Part shown: piece after piece, positions 1 to 9,078 of the stretch
Layout: every line of letters starts with the position of its first letter
How positions within the stretch are numbered: the stretch's first letter is position 1
Assembly: GCA_030645675.1 (NCBI GenBank)
Contig: JAUSLQ010000192.1
Location: 1 to 35,868, forward strand
DNA length: 35,868 bases
From: Actinomycetota bacterium
Lineage (GTDB): Bacteria; Actinomycetota; Acidimicrobiia; Acidimicrobiales; Ilumatobacteraceae
Direction of reading: 5' to 3'
Notes under the pieces: generated by a model
Told to the model about the DNA's origin: nothing
The model's input: only the letters and a program-made list of their open reading frames with translations
The model's database searches: none
Program-made: the position numbers and the translations under genes

Positions 1-79
1 GCGTGCCACCGCCGGCCTGAACGCGCGCCATGCGCTGGCGAACCCCGGCTCCGTCGCGTCCGCTGCCCGCGCAGTCTGA

Positions 80-85
80 CAATCT
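80..85 (+). promoter_or_regulatory. -10-like box of the GH3 gene
   Basis: The hexamer CAATCT ends 7 nt before the ATG at 93, the spacing expected for a leaderless transcript. The match is weaker than for the other genes of this window (no leading T). It supports the ATG at 93 over the upstream in-frame start at 30. Confidence 0.3.
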
Positions 86-92
86 GAGCGCC

Positions 93-2486
93 ATGACGAT
101 CGACATCGAGGCGGTGATGGCAACGCTGACGTTGGAGCAGAAGGTGTCGCTGCTGGCCGGCCACGACAACTGGCACACCGTCGAGTTGCCGGCGGTGCCG
201 CCCATGCGATGCACCGACGGCCCAGCGGGGGCGCGTGGCACCGACTGGAACGGGCCTGCGTCGGCGTCGTTCCCTTGTGGCACTGCGCTGGGCGCAACGT
301 TCGACGCCGAGCTGGTGCACGAGGTGGGCGAGGCCCTGGCCCGCGAGGTGCGTTCGAAGGGCGCGCACGTGCTGCTGGCCCCGACGGTGAACCTGCACCG
401 CACGCCGGTGGGTGGCCGCAACTTCGAGTGCATGAGCGAAGATCCGGTGCTGACCGCCGGCATCGCCACGGCATACGTGCGCGGTGTGCAGAGCCAGCAC
501 GTCGCCTGTTGCATCAAGCACTTCGTGGGCAACGACACCGAGCACGAACGCCACACCATCTCCAGCGAGATCGACCCGGTCACCCTGCGCGAGCTGTACC
601 TGGTGCCGTTCGAACAGGCGGTGCGCCCCGTGGCCGAGGGCGGCGCGGGCGTGCGGTCGCTGATGAGCTCGTACAACCGCATCAACGGCACGTATGCCAG
701 CGAGCACCGCCAACTGTTGCGTGGGGTGCTGCGCGACGAGTGGGGGTTCGACGGCGTGGTGATCAGCGATTGGTTCGGCACGCACAGCGCGGCGGGTTCG
801 CTGGAGGCGGGGCTCGACCTGGAGATGCCCGGCCCGCCCCGCGAGCGCGGCGGCGCGCTGCTGGCCGCGGTGCAGCGCGGCGACACCACCGAGGAACGCG
901 TCGACGAGGCCGTGCGCCGCCTGCTGCAGCTGTTCCAGTGGTCGGGCGTTGGCGAGGTGGATCCCGCCGAGGGCACCGACGATTCGCCGGCCACGCGGGC
1001 CGTCATCCGTCGCGCCGCCATCGCCGGAACCGTCCTGCTGAAGAACGACGGCGCGGTGTTGCCGCTGCCGGCCGGCAGCCGCGTGGCGCTGCTGGGCCCC
1101 AACGCCGAACGCGGCCAGGTGCAGGGCGGGGGCAGCGCCCGTGTGCGCGCCAGCCGGCCCTCGATGCCGCTCGCCGCGCTGCGAGCCCGCGACGTGCAGC
1201 TGGTGCACGAGCCGGGCTGCTTCATCGAGAAGCGGCTGCGGCCGATGCGTGGCGACTTCCACGTGCACTACGACGACGCCTCGGGTGCGACGGCCGAGGC
1301 CACCACCGACCGCCTGACGTTCCTGTGGATGGACCGCCCGGCGGAGCACATCGACCCCAGCGCGTTCGGCGCTCGCATCCACGGCACGTTCACCCCCGAC
1401 GTCACCGGCGAGTGGTCGGTGGGCCTGACGTCGGTGGGCCCTACGGTGCTGCGCATCGACGGCGAGGTGCTGGTGGATCTCAGCACGCCGCAGACCGGTG
1501 GCGCGTTCTTCGGGCTGGGCAGCAACGAGATCCGGGTGATGCTGCCGTGCGAGGCGGGAGTGGCCCGCCACGTCGAGGTGGAGATGGGCTTCGTGCCGCG
1601 CGCCCAGTTGCGCGGGCTGCTGGTGGGCGCCGAGCCGCCGCACAGCGAAGGCGAGATGGAGCGCGCCGTCGCCGCCGCGGCTGCCGCCGACGTCGCCGTG
1701 GTGGTGGTGGGCACGAACGCCGACTGGGAGACCGAGGGCGAGGACCGCGACACCCTGTCGCTGCCCGGTCGCCAGGACGAGCTGGTGGCCAGGGTGGCCG
1801 CCGTCAACCCGCGCACGGTGGTGGTGATCAACGCCGGTTCGCCCGTGGCGATGCCGTGGCTGGGCGAGGTGGCGGCCGTGCTGCAGGTGTGGTTCCCCGG
1901 CGAGGAGATGGGTGAGGCGCTGGCCGACGTGCTGCTGGGCGTGGCCGAGCCCGGTGGCCGGCTGCCGATCACCATCCCGCACCGCCTGGAGGACACGCCG
2001 GCGTTCCTGCACCACCCCGGCCGCGACGACGTCACCGTCTACGGCGAGGGACTGCTCATCGGCCACCGCTGGTACGACGCCCAGGGCATCGAGCCCGCGT
2101 TCCCGTTCGGCCACGGGCTGGGTTACACGACGTGGCAGGTGGGCGAACCGACGCTGGCCGGCACCACGGCGCACGGCGTCGTCGTCACCGTGCCCGTACG
2201 CAACACCGGCTCGCGCCAGGGCAGCACGATCGTGCAGTGCTACGTCCAGCCGGAGCCGGCCGAGGCCGGCCGCCCGCTGCGCACGCTGCAGGGCTTCGCC
2301 AAGGTGCATGCGTCTGCGGGCGCGAGCGCAGTGGCGACGATCCAGCTGCCCACCCGCGCGTTCAGCCGTTGGGACGAGGCTGCCCACGTCTGGGTGGTGG
2401 CGCCGGGCGACTATCGCGTGCTGGTGGGCTGGTCGTCGCGCGACCTCACGCCGGCGGGCGTGAGTCGTGCACCCGCACCGGTGTGA
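93..2486 (+). CDS. Glycoside hydrolase family 3 beta-glycosidase with PA14 domain
   Basis: Family GH3 enzyme of about 797 residues that should remove terminal sugars, typically beta-glucosyl, from oligosaccharides or glycosides. The N-terminal barrel carries the conserved KHF (residue 142) and the VISDW motif whose Asp (about 226) is the family nucleophile. The second domain is interrupted by a PA14 carbohydrate-binding insert at about 375-510, and the motif EDRDTLSLPG follows at about 550. A fibronectin III-like domain closes the protein (about 690-790). This order is that of the PA14-containing beta-glucosidase subfamily. No signal peptide is visible, so a cytoplasmic enzyme acting on imported sugars is likely. 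The ATG at 93 fits the homologous N-terminus (TLEQKVSLLAG); the start at 30 adds 21 unconserved residues. The 3' end overlaps the convergent peptidase gene by 41 bp. The exact substrate cannot be read from the sequence. Confidence 0.93.
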   Translation: MTIDIEAVMATLTLEQKVSLLAGHDNWHTVELPAVPPMRCTDGPAGARGTDWNGPASASFPCGTALGATFDAELVHEVGEALAREVRSKGAHVLLAPTVNLHRTPVGGRNFECMSEDPVLTAGIATAYVRGVQSQHVACCIKHFVGNDTEHERHTISSEIDPVTLRELYLVPFEQAVRPVAEGGAGVRSLMSSYNRINGTYASEHRQLLRGVLRDEWGFDGVVISDWFGTHSAAGSLEAGLDLEMPGPPRERGGALLAAVQRGDTTEERVDEAVRRLLQLFQWSGVGEVDPAEGTDDSPATRAVIRRAAIAGTVLLKNDGAVLPLPAGSRVALLGPNAERGQVQGGGSARVRASRPSMPLAALRARDVQLVHEPGCFIEKRLRPMRGDFHVHYDDASGATAEATTDRLTFLWMDRPAEHIDPSAFGARIHGTFTPDVTGEWSVGLTSVGPTVLRIDGEVLVDLSTPQTGGAFFGLGSNEIRVMLPCEAGVARHVEVEMGFVPRAQLRGLLVGAEPPHSEGEMERAVAAAAAADVAVVVVGTNADWETEGEDRDTLSLPGRQDELVARVAAVNPRTVVVINAGSPVAMPWLGEVAAVLQVWFPGEEMGEALADVLLGVAEPGGRLPITIPHRLEDTPAFLHHPGRDDVTVYGEGLLIGHRWYDAQGIEPAFPFGHGLGYTTWQVGEPTLAGTTAHGVVVTVPVRNTGSRQGSTIVQCYVQPEPAEAGRPLRTLQGFAKVHASAGASAVATIQLPTRAFSRWDEAAHVWVVAPGDYRVLVGWSSRDLTPAGVSRAPAPV

Positions 2487-4710
2487 TCGGGGTGAAGCGC
2501 AGGGCACCGGCGGCGGAGAACGTGCCGATCAGGTCGACCGCCAGGTGCATCGACGACGACATGTAGGCGCAGAACGTGCCGTCGGCATCGACCGGCACGA
2601 CCGCCACGTTGGCAACGGCCGAGCCGATGACGGCGTTCAGGTTCGATTGCGCCTGCGGCCCCGGTGTCAGCGCGCTGCACGCCCCGGCGCTGACGTAGCC
2701 GGTGGCGGTGGCCTGCACAGCGGTCAGGTTGACCAGCACCGCTGTGGCACCGGCCGGCGCCCTCATGCGCACGATGCTGCCCGCGCTGTTGATCAGCGCG
2801 CAACGCTGCACCTGGGTGACGGGGTCGGTCCAGCACTGGCGGGTGTCGACCAGGCGCGAGGGGGCGAGCGGGCTGTATGCCAGGCCACCTTGCGCGGCAG
2901 GGGCGAAGAAGCCCTGCACGTCGATGATCTCCTGCACGCCGTTGGGCGAGTAGGTGCAGAACTGCACCCCCTGCTCGGTTGTCGCGCTGGGCACCACCGC
3001 CAGGTTGGCGACGGTGTCGGTGGCGTAGTTCAACGTGCTGCGCGCCTGCAAGCCGGGCACCAGCGAGGCACACGTATCGGCGGTGACGTACCCGTTGACG
3101 CTGGGCGCGACAACGGTGATGTTGGCCAGCGTGGCCACCGCGTCGAGCGCTGAGGCAGCGGTGTTGACGATCTCGGTGCCGGCGGGGATCGGGCCGGTGT
3201 CGTCGCACACACCTGCAGGTGTGCAGAACGGCAGCGTGCGCGTGTCGGTGGTGCGCACCGGTGTGACGGGCGTGTAGAGGTTGCCGTTCGGTGCCACGGC
3301 GTGCGGCGCGAAGTACCCCTGCACGTCGACGATCGTGTGCAGCGCCGTGGACTGGTAGATGCAGAATCGGCCCTGGGCGTCCAGCGGCACCACGGCTGCG
3401 GCGGCGACGGCGCGGCCCGGCCGGGCGTTGCCGTTCGACCAGGCGCGGGTGCCGACCGGCATGGCCGTGCATGCCTCGGCGGTGACGTAGCCGTTGGTGG
3501 CCGCGCCGGCGGTGGTGATGTTGACCAGTGCAGCCGTTGCTCCGGCGGGGGCATTGGTGGTGACCACCACGCGGGTGGTTGCGGCGGGCTTCTCGATCCG
3601 TGAGTAGCAGCGCTCGGTGACGACACCATTGACGTCGGCGACGTCGATGCACGCGCCTGGGCCGGCGTTGAAGTTCAGGATGGCCTGGGCCTGGGCGACG
3701 CTGCCGTTGAACTCGAAGTGCATCGGGTCGCGGGAGGCCGAGGTCTTGACCTGTGCGGGGCTGGTGCAGCCGCTGCTCCAGCCGTAGCCGCCCCAGTACA
3801 GGCCCCACTTCTCGGCCACCTGCACCACCCACTGCGGCATGTCGGTGGCCATCGGGGTCTGGCAGGCGGTGTTGCCGTTGATGCCGTAGTAGGTGCGCAG
3901 CGGGTTGGCAACGGTGTTGATGTCGGTCGCCAGCCCATAGGCGTGGTTGGACAGGGCCGAGCGGGTGAGGCCTGCGCAGTCCTTGCGGGTGCTGGCAGTG
4001 CAGCGGAACACGTAGGTTCCGCCTTCGCGGATCTGGTAGCCCTTGGCCTGGATCTCGGCGAGGAAGCCCTCGAACAATGGCAGCGCCGCGTTGAACGCCC
4101 GCAGCTGCCCGGCGCGCAGGCTGCCGATCGCGGCCTGGTTGCTGGCCAGCTGGGCTTCCCACTGGGTCAATATGGGTGAGCCGTTGTAGCCCCAGCCCAG
4201 CCACTTCCAACCCGACGGCGGGAATGCCCCGGTGCCGCTGTTGTGCACGCCCAGCAGGTCGGCCGTGGCGACGTCGACGATGCCCGTCGACGGCAGGCCG
4301 TTCGCCGTCTGGTAGGTCTTCACCGCTGTTTCGGTGAGCGGCCCGAACTGGCCGTCGGCGATGATCGATGCGCCGTTGGCGATGAGGGCTTGCTGCACCA
4401 GCATGACGACCGGGCCGCTGCTACCCCTGGCCAGGTCGACCCACGGCAGTTCGCCGACGGGCACGGGCTCGGGGAATGGCGGCTCGGGCCAGCCGCGGGT
4501 CTCGGGCATGCCCACCTGCGAGGCGACGATGCAGCCCGCCACGTCGCCGGTGTTGATCTTCGCGGTGCTGCACTTGGGCGGCACGGTCGGGAGTGTCCAG
4601 GGCGCATCGGCCGCGTCGACAACCTCCACCGACGGGGTGGAGGGGAAGCCGCCCACTGCGAGCACGGAGGCAACGCAGAGCGCAAGAAGATGTCGAAACA
4701 ACCTGGGCAT
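2446..4710 (-). CDS. Secreted M15/VanY-type peptidase with peptidoglycan-binding domain and C-terminal repeats
   Basis: Exported protein of 754 residues with a signal peptide (about 1-25, hydrophobic LLALCVASVLAVGG). A PG_binding_1 domain follows at about 93-154 (ending QFGPLTETAVKTYQTANGLP). The next domain has the M15 D-Ala-D-Ala carboxypeptidase zinc pattern: SNHAYGLATDIN, with His256 and Asp263, and DPMHFEF with His331. It probably trims peptidoglycan stem peptides. The C-terminal half (about 380-754) holds three repeats of 110-130 residues, each with GYV(T/S)A, a Cys eight to ten residues on, a second Cys in FC.Y, and VD..G.F. These are probably beta-rich, disulfide-linked, surface-exposed modules. 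ATG at 4710 is preferred; a TTG lies one codon upstream. A GATACT box 6 nt upstream suggests a leaderless message. Confidence 0.88.
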   Translation of the reverse strand: MPRLFRHLLALCVASVLAVGGFPSTPSVEVVDAADAPWTLPTVPPKCSTAKINTGDVAGCIVASQVGMPETRGWPEPPFPEPVPVGELPWVDLARGSSGPVVMLVQQALIANGASIIADGQFGPLTETAVKTYQTANGLPSTGIVDVATADLLGVHNSGTGAFPPSGWKWLGWGYNGSPILTQWEAQLASNQAAIGSLRAGQLRAFNAALPLFEGFLAEIQAKGYQIREGGTYVFRCTASTRKDCAGLTRSALSNHAYGLATDINTVANPLRTYYGINGNTACQTPMATDMPQWVVQVAEKWGLYWGGYGWSSGCTSPAQVKTSASRDPMHFEFNGSVAQAQAILNFNAGPGACIDVADVNGVVTERCYSRIEKPAATTRVVVTTNAPAGATAALVNITTAGAATNGYVTAEACTAMPVGTRAWSNGNARPGRAVAAAAVVPLDAQGRFCIYQSTALHTIVDVQGYFAPHAVAPNGNLYTPVTPVRTTDTRTLPFCTPAGVCDDTGPIPAGTEIVNTAASALDAVATLANITVVAPSVNGYVTADTCASLVPGLQARSTLNYATDTVANLAVVPSATTEQGVQFCTYSPNGVQEIIDVQGFFAPAAQGGLAYSPLAPSRLVDTRQCWTDPVTQVQRCALINSAGSIVRMRAPAGATAVLVNLTAVQATATGYVSAGACSALTPGPQAQSNLNAVIGSAVANVAVVPVDADGTFCAYMSSSMHLAVDLIGTFSAAGALRFTPITPVRVHDSRPPA

Positions 4711-4716
4711 CAATGA

Positions 4717-4722
4717 AGTATC
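4717..4722 (-). promoter_or_regulatory. -10-like box of the M15 peptidase gene
   Basis: On the minus strand GATACT ends 6 nt before the ATG at 4710. It resembles the actinobacterial -10 hexamer and matches the leaderless pattern seen upstream of other genes here. Confidence 0.45.
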
Positions 4723-4787
4723 GGCCCGTCCGCGCTACATCTTGACACATCGGGAATGGAGGCTGCACGCGGCAGGTTGGCCTCGGC

Positions 4788-5267
4788 ATGCCCGAAACAC
4801 CTGATTCCACGCGCGATGTCGCCACCGTCGAGCGGTTCATCGCCGCCCCCGCGAAGGCGATCTTCGACCTGCTGGCCGACCCGTCGCGCCACCAGGAGAT
4901 CGATGGTTCGGGCACGGTGAAGGGCACACCCGAGGGCTCGCAGCGGCTGGCCCTGGGCACCAAGTTCGGCATGTCGATGAAGATGGGCCTCAGCTACTCG
5001 ATGGTCAACACGGTGGTGGAGTTCGAGGAGAACGCGCAGATCGCGTGGCAACCGCGGCCGTCGTTCGCACCGATGCGCCTGCTGGTCGGTGGCCGCATCT
5101 GGCGCTACGAGCTGGTGCCGCAGAAGGGCGGCACGCTCGTGCGCGAGAGCTGGGACATCCGCAAGGAGGCGATGCCGTTCATGGTGCGCCCGATGCGCAG
5201 CAAGACGATCGACGCGATGACGAAGACGTTGGAACGCCTCGAGCAGGTGGTCACCAAGAAGCAGTGA
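4788..5267 (+). CDS. SRPBCC (polyketide cyclase/START-like) family protein
   Basis: Small cytoplasmic protein of 159 residues with the SRPBCC helix-grip fold pattern. It opens with an RFIAAPAKAIFDLLADPSRH-type segment, the usual first strand and helix of the family, continues with alternating beta strands, and ends in a long amphipathic helix (residues about 130-155). Such proteins bind hydrophobic ligands or stabilise reaction intermediates. The ligand here is unknown and no catalytic residues can be assigned. It is transcribed away from the M15 peptidase gene and converges on the YihY gene, so no operon partner suggests a pathway. Confidence 0.8.
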   Translation: MPETPDSTRDVATVERFIAAPAKAIFDLLADPSRHQEIDGSGTVKGTPEGSQRLALGTKFGMSMKMGLSYSMVNTVVEFEENAQIAWQPRPSFAPMRLLVGGRIWRYELVPQKGGTLVRESWDIRKEAMPFMVRPMRSKTIDAMTKTLERLEQVVTKKQ

Positions 5268-5298
5268 TCTCAGTCACGCCCTGCGTGCCGCAACGTGG

Positions 5299-6171
5299 TC
5301 AACACTCGGCCGGATCAGGAAGTGGTGCCGTGTAGCGACGGGCCGGAAGTACGTGGTTCATCTCCGCGCCCAGCAGCGCCACCATCGAGTGCAGGCTGAG
5401 CCAGGTGATCAGCCCGATCACCGACGCAAACGTGCCGTACACCGGCGACGCCTTGGCGATGGCGCGGCCCACCACAGCCGTGCCGGTCAGCTGCAGCCCG
5501 GCGAAGATGACGCCGGCAACCACCGCGCCCGGTGCCACCTGCCGCCAGGACTGGCGCTTCATGCACAGCCAGCGGTAGCTGGCCGCCAGGACCACTGCGT
5601 TGACGGCGACGGCTGCCAGCGACAGCAGCACCTTGTGCAGCACGCGCACTCCGGTGACGCCGACGAAGCTGGTGAGGATGGCCGCACCGATCTGCGAGCC
5701 GCCGACGACGGCGATGCCCAGCATCGAACGGGCGCGGGTGCGCAGCAGGCTGGGCCGATCGTCCTGCGGCACCTCGGCGATGTCGTCCAGCGCTGTCTGC
5801 AGGGCGTTGAACGCACGCAGCCCGGCCCACAGTGTGACGAGCAGGCCGACCACCAGGATGAGCACGTTGCCCTTGATGCGTTCGGGTTCGGTGGCGATCT
5901 GCTGGCCGATGATGGGGATGCGGGCGAACGCCGAGTCGATGATGGTCTCGCGCAGCCGTGGCCGGTTCTGCAGCACGAAGCCGAGGACGGTGGTGAACAC
6001 GAGCATCAGGGGAAAGACCGACATGAACCCGTAGTGCGCGACCAGCGCGGCGTTGCGGCCGGTGCGGTGAACGCGGAACGCCTCGATCGCCTTCACCACC
6101 GTGTTGGCCGGCGCCGATCGCCGGCGCACGGTGAGCACCTTCGGGTGCGTGCTCCACGACGACTCGGCCAT
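5299..6171 (-). CDS. YihY/virulence factor BrkB family membrane protein
   Basis: Integral membrane protein of 290 residues of the YihY/BrkB (formerly RNase BN) family, whose biochemical role is unsettled. Family-typical features are the early segment AALVAHYGFMSVFPLMLVF, the following amphipathic stretch, and about six hydrophobic segments ending with LITWLSLHSMVALLGAEMNHV. The reading frame stays open far upstream, but similarity begins only near the ATG at 6171, which has a TAGCCT box 8 nt upstream. The lipoprotein gene ends 56 bp upstream on the same strand, so co-transcription with it is possible as well. Confidence 0.88.
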   Translation of the reverse strand: MAESSWSTHPKVLTVRRRSAPANTVVKAIEAFRVHRTGRNAALVAHYGFMSVFPLMLVFTTVLGFVLQNRPRLRETIIDSAFARIPIIGQQIATEPERIKGNVLILVVGLLVTLWAGLRAFNALQTALDDIAEVPQDDRPSLLRTRARSMLGIAVVGGSQIGAAILTSFVGVTGVRVLHKVLLSLAAVAVNAVVLAASYRWLCMKRQSWRQVAPGAVVAGVIFAGLQLTGTAVVGRAIAKASPVYGTFASVIGLITWLSLHSMVALLGAEMNHVLPARRYTAPLPDPAEC

Positions 6172-6179
6172 GCGGGCAG

Positions 6180-6185
6180 AGGCTA
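6180..6185 (-). promoter_or_regulatory. -10-like box of the YihY gene
   Basis: TAGCCT on the minus strand ends 8 nt before the ATG at 6171. The same hexamer lies 7 nt before the start chosen for the TetR gene at 31357. It would give a leaderless or nearly leaderless message. Confidence 0.4.
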
Positions 6186-6227
6186 CTGCGGCGCTCGCCG
6201 GACCCGTCTGCCCGTCCGCGGCCGAGG

Positions 6228-6791
6228 TCAGGTGCGCATGTCGGCGAGGGGTGTGCCGGCCAGGTCGTGGCCCAGCATCACCAGTACGTTGGCGTCGCCG
6301 AGGTTGGCGGTGCCGCCGCTGATCCAGGCCGGGGTGGGCATGCGCTCGATGGGGATGCCGCCCATCAGGTAGCTGATCGACTCGGCCACGGCCTCGGCGC
6401 CGGCGATCACGTAGATCTTGCTGGTGTCCAGGTCTTCGTCGACCGCCGCCGCGTTGGTGGCGTCGCGGGTGACGAAGCCCAGCGCCGCCAGCGAATCGGT
6501 CAGCTGCCGCGCCGCGCCGTTGATGCCCGACGCGTTGGCCACCTTCACGACGCCGCCTGCCGTGACGAGCGGCATGGTGGTGGTGGTGGGCGGCAACGTG
6601 GTGGTTGTGGTGGTGGAGGTCGACGTGCTCGAAGTGGACGATGTGCTGGACGACGTGGAGGTGGTGGCGACCGTGGTGGTCGCGCTGATGCCGGCTCGGC
6701 TGCTGGTGCACGCCAGCGGAACGGCGACGACCAGTGCGATCAGCGCGATGCGCGCGAAGAACGAACGGTGCGCCGAGGGGGGTGTGCTCAT
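6228..6791 (-). CDS. LytR_C domain lipoprotein
   Basis: Predicted lipoprotein of 187 residues. The N-terminus has basic residues, a hydrophobic core and a lipobox-like PLAC with Cys28 as the acylation site. A linker of almost pure Ser/Thr (about 36-70) follows, then a LytR_C-type domain (about 77-187) beginning VKVANASGINGAARQLTDSL, a pattern typical of that domain. LytR_C domains occur at the C-terminus of LytR-CpsA-Psr cell-wall ligases and as stand-alone envelope proteins; their function is not established. ATG at 6791 is chosen; a GTG three codons upstream at 6800 with a GGCAGG just before it is an alternative. The gene diverges from the ABC cassette. Confidence 0.78.
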   Translation of the reverse strand: MSTPPSAHRSFFARIALIALVVAVPLACTSSRAGISATTTVATTSTSSSTSSTSSTSTSTTTTTTLPPTTTTMPLVTAGGVVKVANASGINGAARQLTDSLAALGFVTRDATNAAAVDEDLDTSKIYVIAGAEAVAESISYLMGGIPIERMPTPAWISGGTANLGDANVLVMLGHDLAGTPLADMRT

Positions 6792-6931
6792 GATCTGCAC
6801 AGCCTGCCCAGTGATCGGCCGCGAGACAAGTCACCACGCGCAACGGTCCGCGATCGCGACGCTGGGTGGGACGTCGCCAGTCGATTCTGCCGCCGGCCCA
6901 GCTCCGTGATCCCGGGCATGCTCGAACCGGG

Positions 6932-6937
6932 TACGGT
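6932..6937 (+). promoter_or_regulatory. -10-like box of the LivHM gene
   Basis: TACGGT ends 8 nt before the GTG at 6946. The identical hexamer lies 6 nt before the oxygenase start at 21042 and 8 nt before the alanine-racemase-like start at 26211. It supports the GTG start and a leaderless transporter operon transcript. Confidence 0.5.
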
Positions 6938-6945
6938 CACGCCTC

Positions 6946-9078
6946 GTGCGTCGTTCGGGGGATCAACGCAACATCACCATCGGGGTGGCGGTGTTCACGG
7001 TCGTCTCCATCGTCGCGGTCCAACTGCTGTGGTTCCCGCTGCAACCGGGCATGTGGGTGCGTGGGGTGGTGCTGGGCCTGCTGACCGCAATGCTGGCTGT
7101 GGGCATGGCGCTGATCTACCGCGCCAACCGGGTGATCAACTTCGCCCAGGCCGACCTGGGCACGGTGCCGATGTCGTTCGCTGTGTCGTTCATCCTGCTG
7201 TGGCACTGGCCGTACCTCGTCGGCCTCGGTGCCGGGCTGGCGATCGCGATCGTGCTCGGGCTGGTCGTGGAGATGGCGTTCATCCGTCGCTTCCGCAACT
7301 CGCCGCGCATGGTGATGACCGTGGCGACCTTGGGCGTCGCGCAGCTGCTGGTGGCGGCGGGCATCCTCGTGCCGCGCTGGTGGGGCAAGAACCTCGTCAG
7401 CCAGCGGCCCGCCGCCCCGGTGGACTGGAAGCTGACCGTCTCGGCCAGCTGGCCGCCGTGGAAGCCGGACGCCCGGCAGCTGATCCTCGGCGGCAACGAC
7501 ATCATCGCGATGATCGTCGCCCCGTGCGCGCTGCTGTTCGTCGCGTGGTTCCTGAACCGCAGCCGGTTGGGCACCGCCATCCGGGCCTCGGCCGAGCGCA
7601 GCGACCGGGCCGCGATGTTGGGCATACCCGTGGCCCGTTTGAACACCGTGGTGTGGATGCTGGCAGCAGCGTTGTCGTACCTGGCGCTGTTCATGCGCAC
7701 AGGCATCACCGGTGTGCCACTGGGCTTCGCCGAGGGCCTGCCGACGCTGCTGATCGCATTGGCGGCACTGGTGATCGGCCGGCTGGAGCACCTGGGGATC
7801 ATCACCGCCGCGGCCGTCGCCCTGAAGCTGCTGGAGTTCGCGGTGCAGGGCAACTCGCGGTCCGCCGCCGCGGCGTACCCGATCATGGCTGCGGCGATGT
7901 TCGTGGCCCTTCTGGCCCAGCGCAACAGCGCGTCGCGGCGCGACGTCGACGCCACCAGCAGTTGGCGCGGCGCGGAGGAGGTGCGGCGCTTGCCGTCGCA
8001 CCTGGCCGCCCACCCGTGGGTCAGCACCATCCGCTACACGCTGATCGCGGCAGTGGTGATGGGAACGCTGCTGCTGCCACAGCTGGTGGAGATCGACACG
8101 GTCAGCAAGGCCTCGGCCGTCGTCGCCTTTGCGGTGATCGGCCTGTCGGTGGTGGTGCTGACCGGGTGGGCCGGGCAGGTCTCACTGGGGCAGATGGGCA
8201 TCGTCGGCATCGGCGCCGCGGTCGGCGCGACCTGCACCTCGCGCTGGCACGTCGACCTGACGTTGGCGTTGCTGGTAGGGGGCCTGGCCGGCGCGGCGGC
8301 GGCGTTCGCGGTCGGGGTGCCGGCCCTGCGGCTGCGCGGTCTGTACCTCGCGGTCACCACCTTTGCCCTCGCGCTGGCCACCGAGTACTGGCTGCTCAAC
8401 GACGTGTACTTCGGCTGGTTCCCGAAGGCCGAGCGTGGCTTCGACCGCCCGCCCCTGTTCGGCCGCATCAGCGTGGCATCTCCCACCGCGTTCTACTTCT
8501 ACTCGGTGGTGGTGCTGGTGCTGATGTTCGGGGCGTTGCGCGGCATCCGCCGATCGCGCACGGGCCGCGTGATCTTGGCCATCCGCGAGAACGAGCGGGC
8601 TGCGCAGAGCTTCTCGGTGGGCCTGGTGCGCGCCAAGCTGACCGCGTTCGTCATCTCCGGCTTCACCGCCGGCGTGGGCGGTGTGCTGTACACGCACTCG
8701 ATCGGGGCGTTCAGTGTGAACAGCTTCACCGTCGGGGAGAGCTTCAACGTGTTCACCAGCGCGGTCATCGGTGGCCTCGGCTCGCTGGGCGGTGCGCTGC
8801 TGGGCGCGCTGTACCTGCGCGGCACGCGATGGTTCATCACCGACCAGACGTGGCAGCTGCTGTCCACCGGACTCGGCGTGCTCGTGGTGCTGCTGGTGCT
8901 GCCCGGCGGCATCGGCGGGCTGTGGGTGAAGGTGCGCGATGCGGTGGTGCGGCTGGTCACCGGGCAGCGCGTCGACGACCCGGCACCGACCGTCGACGAC
9001 CTGGCGCGGCCGTCGCCTGCGGGCTCGGTCGGCGTCCGCGGCGTCGTCGATGCGACAGCCGCCGGCGGTGGCGAGTGA
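6946..9078 (+). CDS. Branched-chain amino-acid-type ABC permease, LivH-LivM fusion
   Basis: Single 710-residue protein joining the two permease subunits of a branched-chain amino acid/amide (HAAT) ABC importer. The LivH half (about 1-310) shows LAVGMALIYRANRVINFAQADLG, the family's N-terminal signature. The LivM half (about 365-680) shows TGWAGQVSLGQMGIVGIGA and the cytoplasmic loop GRVILAIRENERAAQSFSV, which contacts the ATPases. Between them lies a polar linker (about 325-350). Fused LivHM proteins are known in actinobacteria. The stop codon overlaps the GTG start of the next gene (GTGA), so translation is probably coupled to the ATPase protein. Substrate type (leucine/isoleucine/valine, urea, amides or other small amino acids) cannot be fixed from the permease. 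Confidence 0.92.
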   Translation: MRRSGDQRNITIGVAVFTVVSIVAVQLLWFPLQPGMWVRGVVLGLLTAMLAVGMALIYRANRVINFAQADLGTVPMSFAVSFILLWHWPYLVGLGAGLAIAIVLGLVVEMAFIRRFRNSPRMVMTVATLGVAQLLVAAGILVPRWWGKNLVSQRPAAPVDWKLTVSASWPPWKPDARQLILGGNDIIAMIVAPCALLFVAWFLNRSRLGTAIRASAERSDRAAMLGIPVARLNTVVWMLAAALSYLALFMRTGITGVPLGFAEGLPTLLIALAALVIGRLEHLGIITAAAVALKLLEFAVQGNSRSAAAAYPIMAAAMFVALLAQRNSASRRDVDATSSWRGAEEVRRLPSHLAAHPWVSTIRYTLIAAVVMGTLLLPQLVEIDTVSKASAVVAFAVIGLSVVVLTGWAGQVSLGQMGIVGIGAAVGATCTSRWHVDLTLALLVGGLAGAAAAFAVGVPALRLRGLYLAVTTFALALATEYWLLNDVYFGWFPKAERGFDRPPLFGRISVASPTAFYFYSVVVLVLMFGALRGIRRSRTGRVILAIRENERAAQSFSVGLVRAKLTAFVISGFTAGVGGVLYTHSIGAFSVNSFTVGESFNVFTSAVIGGLGSLGGALLGALYLRGTRWFITDQTWQLLSTGLGVLVVLLVLPGGIGGLWVKVRDAVVRLVTGQRVDDPAPTVDDLARPSPAGSVGVRGVVDATAAGGGE

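Noticed and set aside
1-92. Possible start of a divergent minus-strand gene with ATG at 31-29
   Set aside because: Only about ten codons would be inside the window, with no recognisable sequence and no clear ribosome site.
6267-9074. Open frame extending the MFS-LivF-LivG fusion 936 residues upstream on the plus strand
   Set aside because: It overlaps LivHM in another frame and translates to Arg/Gly-rich low-complexity sequence. The real gene starts at the GTG overlapping the LivHM stop.
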